From positions 4,066 to 68,065 of the forward strand of contig NZ_JAMXSS010000001.1 in the NCBI RefSeq assembly GCF_024124825.1: a stretch of DNA of 64,000 nucleotides, in the 5' to 3' direction. The position numbers and the translations under genes were made by a program. The stretch's first letter is position 1. Each line of letters starts with the position of its first letter. The notes under the pieces are model-generated. The model ran no database searches. It was not told the DNA's origin and was given only the letters and a program-made list of their open reading frames with translations. This stretch comes from Arthrobacter sp. H16F315 (GTDB lineage Bacteria; Actinomycetota; Actinomycetes; Actinomycetales; Micrococcaceae). Shown here one piece after another: positions 18,247 to 28,003 of this stretch.

Positions 18247-19338
18247 TCATCCTTCCTTTTGTGTTGTCGCGAATCGGGACTCGATCCGCTCATTGGCGTT
18301 TTTCCAGGCTTGCTCGACGTACTCGCTGCGCACGTGGATGTAGCCCGAGGTAGTCGCAAGCCACTGATGACCCAGCAGTTCCTGGAGGGCCTTGATGTCC
18401 ATCCCGGCCCCGTAGAGCGAGGAGGCGCAGTAATGCCGCAGGACGTGGGGAGTCATCCGCCCCGACCATGCCGGCAACCACTGATCGATCTGCAACCCCA
18501 GGCTGCGCCGCAGTGCGTTGTCACCGACCCGGCCGCATCGGCCCAGCTCACGGTCAAAGCGCTCCGAGGGCAGCAGAGGTGCGTCCGGATCCTCCCAGTC
18601 CCCGCCGTACAGGTGTCGGACATCGCCCAGCCACCAGTCGATCAGCTCTGCAGCGCCGTTGATCGCGGGCACAAGACGCGGCTTCGGGCCACGGCCGTGA
18701 GCTCCTTTGCCGAACCGGACATGGAGCTTGCCGAACCCGCCCAGGTCCGGGCGCCAGTCACGGATATCGAGCATCACCGTTTCGTTAATCCGCAGCCCCA
18801 GCCGACGCCACAGCGAGGCAGCGAAGTAATCCCGCGCGGCAGGCAGATACTTGCGGGCCTGCGGGATCGAGTGCCGCCAGGAAGTAAAGAACGTTTCGAT
18901 CTCGGCATCCGACGGTGGCACCCGGACTTTGCCAAGGGATGCCCCGGACGGGCGGTTGAACTCATCAATGGGCTGTTCGACCAGCACCCCGGTCGCCCGA
19001 TGTATCCGGCCCTGGTAACGGCTGATCACGAACTCGTAAAACAGCGCCAGCGTCCCTGCCTTGCCGGCTCTGGTGCTCACACTGCGTCCCAGCCGCTTCT
19101 GCTCGGCAAGGAACCGGTCAGCATCCTGACACGTCGCCGTCCACAACGGTCCAGTCACCGACCGGGCAAATTCGATGATTGTCGCCCGGGTATTGCGGAT
19201 GTGCGAGTCGCTCAGACCAGCCGCCGCCATCGCCAGCGCGTACTGGTCAACGATCTCCTGCTCGAAGTCCTCGGCCGCCTGCACACTCCAGAACCCCGGA
19301 TCCATGGCGGCCCCACCAGGCAACACCACCAGCGCCAT
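18247..19338 (-). CDS. Tyrosine recombinase/integrase
   Basis: 363 residues, first gene of the element operon. An N-terminal core-binding domain (about residues 25-110) is followed by a catalytic domain with box I LGLRINETVML (Arg), box II HVLRHYCASSLYGAG (H-x-x-R), GHQWLATTSGY with the conserved His and the nucleophilic Tyr shortly before YIHV. All expected catalytic residues are visible, so it should be active. It faces the element's right end, from which it begins about 80 bp. Confidence 0.88.
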   Translation of the reverse strand: MALVVLPGGAAMDPGFWSVQAAEDFEQEIVDQYALAMAAAGLSDSHIRNTRATIIEFARSVTGPLWTATCQDADRFLAEQKRLGRSVSTRAGKAGTLALFYEFVISRYQGRIHRATGVLVEQPIDEFNRPSGASLGKVRVPPSDAEIETFFTSWRHSIPQARKYLPAARDYFAASLWRRLGLRINETVMLDIRDWRPDLGGFGKLHVRFGKGAHGRGPKPRLVPAINGAAELIDWWLGDVRHLYGGDWEDPDAPLLPSERFDRELGRCGRVGDNALRRSLGLQIDQWLPAWSGRMTPHVLRHYCASSLYGAGMDIKALQELLGHQWLATTSGYIHVRSEYVEQAWKNANERIESRFATTQKEG

Positions 19339-19374
19339 CAGTCAACAACTTCAGAAGGAGCGAGCATGCGTCGA

Positions 19375-19419
19375 CATTACGCCCAAACCGTCACTCTCGT
19401 CGATGGTTCATCGGTTTGG
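19375..19419. repeat. Right end of the recombinase element
   Basis: CCAAACCG (19383-19390) and CGGTTTGG (19412-19419) form an 8-bp inverted repeat with a 21-bp spacer. Read on the minus strand, this end aligns with the left end (CCAAA, about 25 bp, GACG-TTTGG-CGT-AA), so the element has inverted, related termini. Confidence 0.55.
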
Positions 19420-19569
19420 TCCCACAGCGGCTTCGATCCAACGCCACCTGCCCAAACGCGACTTCAAGCCCCAAATCAGCCCAACGAACCTGAGCGAATA
19501 GAGACACCGGCTGATTCTCTCCTTGGGCCAGCAGCTCCTGAGCTGCCCGGCGAGGGAGGCGCACTGTGA
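19420..19569 (+). pseudogene. Displaced C-terminal tail of the VirB4-like ATPase
   Basis: 49 in-frame codons (SHSGFDPTPPAQTRL ... PELPGEGGAL) with no start of their own. They end at a TGA that overlaps the GTG of the coupling protein (GTGA), the same coupling seen at other junctions in this operon. A proline/acid-rich tail after NDTxxRW is normal for this ATPase family. I read it as the original gene end, separated by the 3.4-kb insertion. Confidence 0.6.
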
Positions 19570-21336
19570 GCGCACCGAACCGTAAAGGAATGGGCCTCGG
19601 GGATGCCCTGCTGGTCTGGCTGGCTATTGGCTTTATCGTCGTCTTTGGCGGCGGGACCTACGCGGCCGCTCACGTGGGTTCTTGGATGGCCGGCATCGAG
19701 GCACCGCCCGCCCATCCGATTGATCTGATTGCCGGGCTGATCAAGGGACGGGTGCCCTGGCCAGCCCAGTCCACCGTCGCCGCGTCCCTCATGGCCGGCG
19801 TGATCGTGGTCCTGACCATCGTCGTGCTGGTGGCCTGGAGGAAGGGCGCGTCCAAGCGTGCTCGGGTCGATAAGGCCGCCCGGTACCTGGGCCGTGGGAA
19901 GTCGCTGGCCGCGTTCTCCGAGAAGGGCGCACAAGCCACGGCCGAGCGCCTCGGCGTGAAGGACACTCCGGGCATTGTGGTGTGGAAAGGTGGTTTCCAC
20001 CGGCCAGAAGTTCATTCAGTCCTGGGAAGACCTCAGCATCGACATCTGGGGGCCACGGACGGGTAAGTCGACCTCCCGGGTTATGCCCGCGATCCTGGAC
20101 GCACCTGGTGCCGTCGTCTCGACCTCGAACAAGCGCGACGTGGTGGACGGCACCCGCGGCGTCCGGGTCCTGACCGCTCCGGTGTGGGTGTTTGATCCGC
20201 AGAAGATCGCCCAGGAGGAACCCGACTGGTGGTGGAACCCCCTCTCCTACGTAACGGACGAAGAGAAGGCCCACAAACTCACCCAGCACTTCTCGGTCGG
20301 TTCGCGTACCCCCGGGTCAAAGCCGGATGCCTACTTCGATCCCAAAGCCGAAGACATCCTCTCCTCGTACTTCCTCGCGGCCGCGCTCGGGGAGCTGCCC
20401 ATCACCCAGGTGTATCTATGGGTGACGGAGCAGGTCAGCCAAGAACCCATCGAAATCCTGAAAGAACACGACTACGAGCTCCAGTACAAGGGCCTGGAGT
20501 CCACGCTGAAGCTGGCTGACAAGCAGCGCGACGGTATCTTCGGCACCGCCGAGAAGATGATCCAATGCCTCAAAAGCAGGAACACGCTGCGCTGGGTCGC
20601 CCCGGCACGCGGCGAGTCCGTGGCCACGGACCCCCGCCGACAGTTCAAGCCGCACGACTTCGCCGCCTCACAGGAGACGATCTACATTCTCTCCAAGGAA
20701 GGGGCCGGCTCCGCCGCACCCCTCACCACAGCACTGACGGTGGCCATCGCCGAGGCCATGGAGGAACGCGCCGAGCGCAGCGGCGGCCGCCTGCCACTGC
20801 CGGCACTGTTCGCCCTGGACGAGCTGGCCAACGTCGTCCGCTGGGCCGGCCTGCCGGACCAGTTCAGCCACTACGGCTCCAAGGGCCTGATCGTCATGGG
20901 CATCCTGCAGTCCTGGTCACAGGGCGTCGAACTCTGGGGCGAGGCAAACATGCGGAAAATCTGGTCCGCCGCCAACGTCAAGGTCTACGGCGGCGGCGTC
21001 GCCGAAGAAGGCTTCCTCCGCGCCCTCTCAGACCTGATCGGGGACTACAGCTACACCAACGTCTCCATTTCCTCCGGAAAATCCGGCTCCAGCCGCTCCC
21101 GGCAGGAAGGCAAGGAACGCATCTTCGACGTCTCCAACCTCGCCGAACTCGACCGTGGCCGCGCCGTCGTCCTCGCCTCCGGCGCACCCGCCACCCTCGT
21201 CCGGACACTGCCCTGGTACACCGGGCCCCACAAAGAAGCCGTCGAGGCATCCATCAAGACCTACAGCCCCCGCCCCGAAGAACCGACCGCACCGGCGGCA
21301 GCCGAGCCGGTGGCCAATCCCTGGGTCACGACGTAG
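19566..21336 (+). CDS. TraG/VirD4-like coupling protein, frameshifted near 19983
   Basis: GTG 19566 opens a frame with two membrane helices (about residues 12-35 and 75-95), which goes out of frame after DTPGIVV. Removing the T at 19983 continues it as GKVVSTGQKF...DIWGPRTGKSTS, with Walker A near residue 161 and later FALDELANVV (Walker B). The joined protein is about 589 residues, the normal size for actinobacterial coupling ATPases that deliver the relaxosome to the channel. A separate TTG start at 19975 is possible but would leave the P-loop domain without its membrane anchor. Confidence 0.85.
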
Positions 21337-21347
21337 GAGGCGCTGAG

Positions 21348-21788
21348 ATGAACAGCGACATCGGACGATTCAGCACAGCTCTTGCTACCGGCGAGACAGA
21401 GGCACCCGCCGAAAGGCCCGCGGAAGAGCAGAAGCCACCTGAACTGGTCTACGGCTCAGCCGAGGAGTTCCTGCACGAGCAGCTGCTGCCGACCTACGTC
21501 CGCGACGTCGACGGCCGCGCCGCCAAATGGTGCATCGAGTGGTACTTCCACCCCGAAGCCCTTTCCCGCGTGGAAGCGCTGTGGCGGGCCTGGGAACATC
21601 TGCGCCTCGACGGGGCAACGGGTATCAGTGTCTGGTGGAAGGACCACGCGGACCACCACATGAGCGTGCTCCTGGACCCCCGCGGCCCGTTCTACAAATG
21701 CGATAATCAAAAGCACAGGGACCCCGAACATCTGGAGCCAAAACGTGCACCAGCAGGGTGGTTCCCTGATGTACGACTGCAAGACTAA
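21348..21788 (+). CDS. DUF4913-type protein, end of the transfer operon
   Basis: 146 residues from ATG 21348, preceded by TAGGAGG. The frame is open upstream, but that part is antisense-like sequence inside the coupling protein. An acidic/proline-rich N-terminus is followed by a domain rich in Trp (KWCIEWYFHPEALSRVEALW, WRAWEHLR, GISVWWKDHADHHM), the signature of a domain common on actinobacterial mobile elements. Function unknown. It follows the coupling protein gene by 11 bp. Confidence 0.7.
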   Translation: MNSDIGRFSTALATGETEAPAERPAEEQKPPELVYGSAEEFLHEQLLPTYVRDVDGRAAKWCIEWYFHPEALSRVEALWRAWEHLRLDGATGISVWWKDHADHHMSVLLDPRGPFYKCDNQKHRDPEHLEPKRAPAGWFPDVRLQD

Positions 21789-22514
21789 CGGTTGAGTGCG
21801 AGTAGTGGTGGTCCATTGAACCGCCCCTATTGCGTTGTCTCGAATTAAGCTTCCGCTAGCGTCTGGGACTGGGCCCGCTCTTGATGCATTTCGGTTCCCC
21901 TCGGCGTCATTAGGGCAGATGCTCTTTAAGCAACCTCATTGATTGCACCTCTTCTCGCAACCGAGTGTTGCGCGAGACCGCTGTAAGAACCGATGGGCGT
22001 TGGTACTGCAGGATGCCGGGCGTCCCGCAAGCGGTTCAAGTGGCTGTCGATCAGGGCCCGGGTCGTGTGGAGTTCCAGAGCCGGTTCCACCATCAGCGAG
22101 TTGGCGCGTTTCGTGAGGTTGCCAGGCTCCGGACGCCCTCATAGCCCTGGGCTCGTGACTCTGGGCTTGTGTGCCGTCCACATCCACATCCACATCCACA
22201 TCCACATCCACATCCACATCCACCCGGATCATCCCTAGTTTTTGGATTTTCACGAAGTTTCCCGCTCTACACCGGGGTCATGACGCGGCGGGCCCCGCCA
22301 ACGCTAGGTGAAATGTGATGTGGGCAACACTATTTGGATTCACCGATTCACAATCTGTGGTTGTTGACCGGCTCAAATAGGTGTTTCATTTGACCCCTTG
22401 ACCGCTCCTAGAGTCGATCTGACCAGTGGAGCCCCGCCAGTGCGCCGGGGTATCCGGACATCACGAAGGCGTGGGGCCCGGCGTGCAGTCATGAGACTTA
22501 CGAGTGAAAGCTGA
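21789..22514. other. Intergenic region between transfer and catabolic modules
   Basis: No convincing gene. It contains seven tandem CCACAT units (22178-22219) and, after 22310, an AT-richer stretch with TTGACC motifs leading to the binding-protein gene. This is the junction between backbone and catabolic cargo, but I see no clear insertion-sequence end. Confidence 0.5.
22178..22219. repeat. (CCACAT)7 tandem repeat
   Basis: Seven perfect copies of the hexamer CCACAT, followed by CCACCC. Translated on the minus strand it would encode an alternating Val-Asp run, but no credible gene surrounds it. A simple repeat, potentially length-variable. Confidence 0.85.
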
Positions 22515-23548
22515 ATGACCATGATCAAGATTCACAGTTCTACTTCGAAGATCGGGGCGGCCCTGGCAGCCGGGGCTCTGGTGTTTGGGACCGTCTCCTG
22601 CGGAGCGGCGGCGGCCGAAAAGCCCGCGGCGATGGCTACCAAAGACGTGTCCGGGATGAATGTTTACCTGGTGGGTGCCGGCGATGTTAACCCTGGACGA
22701 AGATCTACAACGCCGTCGTCATCGAAGGCATGGAGGCAAAGGGCGCCAAGGTCACGTATCTCCAGGATCCCTTCGACCCGCAGGTCCAGGTCCAAAACCT
22801 AGACCGCGCCGTTGCAGCCAAACCGGATCTGATCATGTTGCTCGGCCTGGACTACCGGGCGCTGACTCCTGGACTTACGCGCGCGCAGACCGCCGGGATC
22901 CCGGTCATCAACATGACTTCGCCGCCGAAGCCGGCCGACGATCTTTTTGCGCTTTCAGTCGAGTCGGACCAGGTGAGTCTGGGCAAATTCGCCGCCCAGA
23001 ACATCATCGAGGGCTTGAAAAAGCAGGGAGTTTCGAAAGGCAACGTCATTGCGATCACGGGGACGGCAGGCACGGAACAGGTCTCAGTGAGGCTGGAAGC
23101 TTTCAAGAAGGAACTCGCGACCGTAGAAGGTTTGGATTTGGTCGCTGTAGAGGACGGCAACTGGGACCAGGCCACGTCGCAGCGACTCGCTCAGCAGCTT
23201 TTGGCTAAGTATGCGAGCAAGGGCGGCATCCAGGCCGCGTATGGCATGGCAGACAATCAGGCATTGGGGATCATCCAGGGTGCCAAGCAGGCCGGCACGA
23301 CGGTGGGCGGAGATAAAGGCCTCGTTGTCTCTGGTAGTAACTGCTACATGAGCGGTCTTGAATCCATCAAGGCCGGGGAACTGTTTGGAACTGCTTCTGA
23401 GAGCCCCGAGGAGGAGGCAAAGTACACGGTCGAGATGACCCTGAAGTATCTGGCCGGTGAGGACCTTCCGAAGAAACTGTTCGCGCCCGAAAGCCGCATC
23501 ACCGCTGCCAACGTACAGGCAGCTCTCGACGGAAAGATTTGCCCGTGA
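22515..23548 (+). CDS. Sugar-type ABC transporter substrate-binding lipoprotein, frameshifted at 22691-22693
   Basis: ATG 22515 gives a signal peptide with lipobox (FGTVSC) and then VYLVGAGDVNP. The frame is lost at the CCC 22691-22693. One more C reads NPWTKIYNAVVIEGMEAKGA and continues to the stop at 23548, about 344 residues. The product is an RbsB-like periplasmic-binding fold (class B, for ribose/nucleoside-like ligands): VTYLQDPFD, DLIMLLGLDYRAL, VIAITGTAGT, YGMADNQALGIIQGAKQAG. It is the first gene of a four-gene importer; the ligand cannot be read from sequence. Confidence 0.85.
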
Positions 23549-25071
23549 CCGATAGGGATCAGCGGTCTGAACCTCCGAGGCTGCAGATGGCCGGCGTGAC
23601 GAAGAGCTACGGCGCACTTCACGCTCTGAAAGGAATTGATCTCACTGTTGAAGCCGGGGAAATACACGCTCTCTGCGGCCATAATGGGGCGGGAAAGAGC
23701 ACCTTGGTCAAGGTCCTGTCCGGAATCGTTAGGCAGGACGCCGGAACCATGGCGATCGACGGAAGGACGGTGGACTTCCATCACCCTGGCGATGCCCAAC
23801 GGGCGGGAGTCTCCGTTGTCGATCAGGAGATCAGCCTCATCCCCGCATTGTCGGTCCGCGAAAACCTGCTGCTCGGTCTCCCGAATGCTCCGTTCTTCGT
23901 CCGACACGCCACATCTGAACTTTTCGTCAAGGGACTTTTGGCCAGGGTCGGGCTGGAGGGCCTCAACCCGTTGACCCTGGTCGAGCGCCTTTCCCTGGGG
24001 GAGCGGCAACTCGTCGAGATCGCCCGGGCACTGGGCAGGGGCGGACGTCTGCTGATACTGGACGAACCCACGGCAACTCTCAGTGACGTAGAGATCGACC
24101 TGGTTTTCAAGGCCGTGAAGACTGCGGCGTCGGAGGGAACGAGTGTTCTGTATGTTTCGCACCGGCTAGGCGAGGTTCTCGAAATCTGCGACAAGGTGAG
24201 CGTTTTCCGGGACGGCAACAAAGTCACCACCTCGGAAGTCGGGAAGCTCGTTAAGCGGTCATTGATCGAACTCATGGTCGGTGAGGTCAAGGGTGATGAC
24301 ACGGTGCGACCGGTCCTGGCTGCTGAGGTTTCTCCGAGGCTGCAGGTCCGCGGGCTGCAGACACCTCGTCTCCACGGAATTGACCTGGCGGTGGACCGGG
24401 GCCGCATCGTGGCCCTTGCAGGTCAGATTGGTTCGGGCGCAGGCGACGTGTTGCGGGCACTGGCCGGCCTCGTCCCCGAGGCATCGGGACTTGTCTTTGC
24501 CGAGGACAAGCGCGTACGCCTTGGGTCGCCTTCGGCATCGTTGCGTGCCGGTTTATCCTACGTGTCGAACGACCGGAAATCAGAGGGGCTGTTCCTTGAG
24601 CAGTCGACGCAGACGAACCTTGTCGCGACCCGACTAGATTCGCTGTCCCGGGCCGGATTCGTCAGGTCACGGGCGCTTCGCTCCATTGCCTCAGGGCTAG
24701 CGCGAATCGTAGGGCTGGAATCGAAAATGGCATCACCTGTGGGGACGTTCAGCGGAGGAAACCAACAAAAGGCGTTTCTCGGTCGCTGTCTTATGCGCGG
24801 GGACAAGGGAGTCCTGCTCCTGGACGAACCCACCAGGGGAGTCGATGTTGCGGGCCGAAGCGAAATCCACCGGCTGATACGCGACGCTGCCACGGCAGGG
24901 AACGCCGTCGTATTCGCCTCAACCGAGTTGGACGAAATCCTTGATCTCGCCGATGAAGTGGTGACCCTCAGCGCCGGGCGCATCGTCTCGGCGAGACCGC
25001 GGGCCGAAGTCACAACGGAGGAGCTCCTGTCGGACATGACTCATGTTGAGAGAGAAGTGGTGAACCCATGA
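23545..25071 (+). CDS. Sugar-type ABC transporter ATPase (two nucleotide-binding domains)
   Basis: 508 residues from GTG 23545, overlapping the binding-protein stop by 4 bp. Domain 1: Walker A GHNGAGKST (about residue 45), signature LSLGERQLVEIARAL, Walker B LLILDEPTATLS. Domain 2: degenerate Walker A GQIGSGAGD, signature FSGGNQQKAFLGRCL, Walker B VLLLDEPTRGVD. One intact and one degenerate site is the norm for the RbsA/MglA family. It energises the two permeases downstream. Confidence 0.95.
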   Translation: MTDRDQRSEPPRLQMAGVTKSYGALHALKGIDLTVEAGEIHALCGHNGAGKSTLVKVLSGIVRQDAGTMAIDGRTVDFHHPGDAQRAGVSVVDQEISLIPALSVRENLLLGLPNAPFFVRHATSELFVKGLLARVGLEGLNPLTLVERLSLGERQLVEIARALGRGGRLLILDEPTATLSDVEIDLVFKAVKTAASEGTSVLYVSHRLGEVLEICDKVSVFRDGNKVTTSEVGKLVKRSLIELMVGEVKGDDTVRPVLAAEVSPRLQVRGLQTPRLHGIDLAVDRGRIVALAGQIGSGAGDVLRALAGLVPEASGLVFAEDKRVRLGSPSASLRAGLSYVSNDRKSEGLFLEQSTQTNLVATRLDSLSRAGFVRSRALRSIASGLARIVGLESKMASPVGTFSGGNQQKAFLGRCLMRGDKGVLLLDEPTRGVDVAGRSEIHRLIRDAATAGNAVVFASTELDEILDLADEVVTLSAGRIVSARPRAEVTTEELLSDMTHVEREVVNP

Positions 25072-26048
25072 CCGGGGAGATGGTGCTGACCGTGCCCACC
25101 GAGTCGGGCCGGAAAAATCGACGGAGTATCGGCCGCGCAGAGACTCTCCTGGCCGTGGCGACACTTGCCGTTCTGGTCTATGGGGCTTTAACCACGGATG
25201 GGTTTCTCACGCTCGAAGGGCTCAAGGCAACCGTGTCGGGAGTGGGCATTCTCGGGATCGTGGCCGTGGGGATGACGTGTGTCACCCTGAGCGGGAGCCT
25301 CTTTTGCCTCACCCTGGGTAGCACACTGACCATCTCGTCCATGGCTTTTCTTAGTTGGATGAGCATCGGAGTGCTGCCGGCGCTGGTTCTGACGATAGTC
25401 ATGGGTGCATTGGTTTGTGCTGTTCAGGGTTTGCTCATCGGCGGACTCGCGGCCAACCCCATCGTTGTCACGGTCGGCCTCGGCTCGCTCCAGATTGGTG
25501 TGGCGTCCTGGCTGACAAATCAGTCGACTGTCTACCCGCCAGCGGGTGCTTCCTACCAGTGGTTGAGCGCTGTTTATGCGGGGCTGCCGCTGTCCGTCTA
25601 TGTACTGGTGGCGCTGGTTCTCGCTGTTGCCGCGTGGCTGTCCTGGAGCCGGACGGGTCAGCTGATTCGGTTGGTTGGGGAGAATTCCCGGGCCGCGCGT
25701 GCCGCAGGAATTCCCGTCACCGGCACGGTGGTGGCAGGTTTCGTAATTGCAGGAGGTTGCGCTGCTTTGGGAGGTGTCCTGCTCGGGGCAACGGACGGGA
25801 ATGCCACTTTGCTCAGCGGCGGGGACCGGTACACGTACGACGCTATCGCCGCCGTTCTCGTCGGCGGTGCCGCGGCTGGCGGGGGCCGGGGAAAGGTCCA
25901 GCACACCGTATATGGTGCCCTCTTCATCGCTCTGATCTCAAACATGCTCCTGCTTCGCGGGTTCGGCGGAGGCGCCCAGATGCTGGTAACCGGTGTGCTG
26001 GTGCTAATTGTGTTGCTAATTTTCCAGATGAGGAGACGGGTTCGATGA
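25068..26048 (+). CDS. Sugar-type ABC transporter permease 1
   Basis: 326 residues, ATG 25068 overlapping the ATPase stop (ATGA). Eight to ten hydrophobic helices and the conserved cytoplasmic stretch GQLIRLVGENSRAARAAGIP, the coupling loop of RbsC-type permeases. Overlaps permease 2 by 4 bp, so the two probably form a heterodimeric channel. Confidence 0.93.
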   Translation: MTGEMVLTVPTESGRKNRRSIGRAETLLAVATLAVLVYGALTTDGFLTLEGLKATVSGVGILGIVAVGMTCVTLSGSLFCLTLGSTLTISSMAFLSWMSIGVLPALVLTIVMGALVCAVQGLLIGGLAANPIVVTVGLGSLQIGVASWLTNQSTVYPPAGASYQWLSAVYAGLPLSVYVLVALVLAVAAWLSWSRTGQLIRLVGENSRAARAAGIPVTGTVVAGFVIAGGCAALGGVLLGATDGNATLLSGGDRYTYDAIAAVLVGGAAAGGGRGKVQHTVYGALFIALISNMLLLRGFGGGAQMLVTGVLVLIVLLIFQMRRRVR

Positions 26049-27079
26049 GTGCTTTGATCGCCAAGCTGAAACGAACACCCCTGCCTCGGTCTTCGGCCTC
26101 GATGACGTTCTTACTAATGACTGTCATGTTTGCAGTCGTTCCCGTTGCTGCGGGCAGCACCTTTAGTACTTTCTCGGTGTACACCGCCTTACAGATTTTC
26201 GGCACCTACGGTCTCATTGCGCTTGCCTTGGGAATCACGATGATCGCTGGCCAGTTCGACCTCTCAACGCTGGGCATGTATTCCCTTGGGGGCATGGTGG
26301 CCGTCAAACTCGGACAGGGTGCGCCCATGACGGGGGTTGCCGCTGCAGTCCTCGTGGGAGCGGTCGCCGGACTCATCCAGGGGAGCATCGTCTCCCGATT
26401 CAGGATCAACTCGATGGCTGTGACCCTCGGGGGGTTCCTCGTACTGCTCGGGCTGAGCCGGACGCTAGGGGACGACCGAACCGTTTCCTACGACGACGTC
26501 GGAGTAGGAATCATCCTTGACCGGCCCTTGGCCGCGGTGCTGTCAATGCACACGCTCGTCGTCCTGGGCTGTTTCGTACTGATAGCAACCGTGATGGCAC
26601 GCACGCGTCTCGGCCGCGACATCCGCGCCGTTGGAGGAGACGCCCGAGCAAGCCACATCGCAGGCGTCCACGTTGAACGTGTCACGACGGGAGTCTTTGT
26701 AATCTCCGGGGTCCTGGCCGGTCTTGCCGGCGCCCTAAACGCCTTCACCCTTTCCTCGGCCCTGGTCAACCCGGGCTTCGCGCCGCTCGTCTTCGCGGGT
26801 ACGGCCGCGCTGATCGGGGGAGTGGGCCTTGCCGGCGGACGCGGCACCGCTTGGGGTATCGCGCTGGGCGCCTTGTCGCTCAGTTTGCTGCAGGCGATGT
26901 TCGGGATGCTTGCCAGCCCGAGCTGGGTCAGTTCGATCATCACTGGCGTGCTGCTAGCCGCAGCGGCCGCGTTTTCAGGTCTGCGCCGCCAAACGGTTTG
27001 GATGGCGTGGAAACGCTCAATGAGTCACATGACAAACAGGAATCCCGGACGACTTGGAGGGAACGGGATCTCGCCATGA
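26045..27079 (+). CDS. Sugar-type ABC transporter permease 2
   Basis: 344 residues from ATG 26045 (ATGA overlap with permease 1); the open frame upstream of this ATG is a shadow of permease 1. About nine membrane helices, an EAA-like loop RTRLGRDIRAVGGDARASHIAGV, and the GQFDLSTLGMYSLGG motif in the substrate-channel region common to ribose-type permeases. The C-terminus has a polar tail. Confidence 0.92.
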   Translation: MSALIAKLKRTPLPRSSASMTFLLMTVMFAVVPVAAGSTFSTFSVYTALQIFGTYGLIALALGITMIAGQFDLSTLGMYSLGGMVAVKLGQGAPMTGVAAAVLVGAVAGLIQGSIVSRFRINSMAVTLGGFLVLLGLSRTLGDDRTVSYDDVGVGIILDRPLAAVLSMHTLVVLGCFVLIATVMARTRLGRDIRAVGGDARASHIAGVHVERVTTGVFVISGVLAGLAGALNAFTLSSALVNPGFAPLVFAGTAALIGGVGLAGGRGTAWGIALGALSLSLLQAMFGMLASPSWVSSIITGVLLAAAAAFSGLRRQTVWMAWKRSMSHMTNRNPGRLGGNGISP

Positions 27080-27227
27080 GCTGCCTATATCAGCGGGGCC
27101 TCGTCCCGGCGCTGCGCGCCCCTAATCGGAGATCTGTTTCGAGGTGTCCCCTGCGTGGTGGCCCCAGCCGGGGTTCGCACAGCTTCAGAAGGCGCACAAT
27201 TATGAGAGATGGCAGGAAGCACAACAG

Positions 27228-27850
27228 ATGACCATGGCAACAGGGATCGCCCTTCTGGTGATCGACTTCTCCACGGCTTTCACGAATCCGGACTCCGAGC
27301 TGTACTGTCCGGCCGACTCCGCCCTGGACGCAACGGCCACGCTTCTCTCCGCCGCCCGCGAAGCGGGAGCACTGGTGGTTTATACGACAGTGGCCTACGA
27401 CGAATCCGGCGCCCTGGCGGCTAGGCGGTTTATCGAAAAAACCCTTCCGCCGCCGTTCTGAAAGCCGGCAGCCCAGATGTCGAAATTGATGACCGGGTAG
27501 CTCCGGAACCGGGCGAACCGGTCCTGACCAAACTCGTTGCTTCCGGATTCTTCAACACCCCCTTGGCGTCACTGCTGACGGCCTCGCACATTGAGACCGT
27601 GATGATTGTCGGCGCATCAACATCCGGCTGCGTCCGGGCAACCGCCGTTGACGCCATCCAGCACGGCTACAAGGTCTATGTCCCCCGGGACGCGGTAGCC
27701 GACCGCTCAGGCGACGCCCACCGGCAGTCGCTGCTAGATATTCAAAGCCGGTATGGCGAAGTAGTGGATCTCCCCGAAGCCCTGGCATTGCTGAAGAACG
27801 CCGAAACAGTCCAAACCACAGATCCCATTGTCAGGTCCCCAAACGTCTGA
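27228..27850 (+). CDS. Isochorismatase-fold amidase (maleamate/N-carbamoylsarcosine type), frameshifted near 27440
   Basis: ATG 27228 (or 27234), with GCAGGAAG upstream. The first part has LLVIDFSTAF (catalytic Asp13) and breaks at the A6/C3 run 27436-27444. One added base continues as NPSAAVLKAG and reaches GASTSGCVRATAVD with the nucleophilic Cys, ending at 27850 (about 207 residues). STSGCVRATA is typical of N-carbamoylsarcosine amidase and maleamate (NicF-type) amidase. It follows the importer and precedes the LeuB-like gene, so it may hydrolyse an imported or ring-derived amide. A paralogue lies at 35718. Confidence 0.8.
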
Positions 27851-28003
27851 GGCGAGGCAGCACCGGATCGAACGCCGCTCCACGGTCTCCATATAGAGCC
27901 AACACCGTGTTCTGAGTCGTAGATCCGCCGTCCGATCGTAAACCCAGGCGGTAAGGGCGCCAGATGAATGAATATCCCGCTGAAGCAGAAAAAGAAGGCA
28001 ACT

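Larger units (their letters stand above)
15995..19419. mobile_element. Three-gene tyrosine-recombinase element inserted in the VirB4-like gene
   Basis: A 3,425-bp insertion with three minus-strand genes (integrase, small helix-turn-helix protein, zinc-ribbon integrase-like protein). Boundaries come from rejoining the host frame: TGG at 15994 joined to TCC at 19420 restores the ATPase tail to a stop overlapping the next gene. The left end has CACGCCAAAAG / CTTTTGGCGTG arms 25 bp apart; the right end has CCAAACCG / CGGTTTGG arms. The two ends align as imperfect inverted repeats of about 44 bp. No target duplication is needed, as in Tn554-type transposons, which also carry paired recombinases and a small third protein. 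Confidence 0.7.

Noticed and set aside
16018..19569. A 1,183-codon open frame on the plus strand
   Set aside because: It lies opposite three well-supported minus-strand recombinase genes and is a GC-driven shadow. Only its last 49 codons (the displaced ATPase tail) are meaningful.
21936..22253. A minus-strand ORF with an alternating Val-Asp run
   Set aside because: The run is just the translated CCACAT tandem repeat; the rest has no protein-like character or ribosome binding site.
22310..22500. A sigma-70 promoter from TTGACC and TAGAGT
   Set aside because: The spacing is about 13 bp, too short for a confident -35/-10 pair.
27144..27227. GTG 27144 as the start of the first amidase
   Set aside because: The added residues match nothing in the family; ATG 27228 directly precedes the conserved LLVIDF strand.
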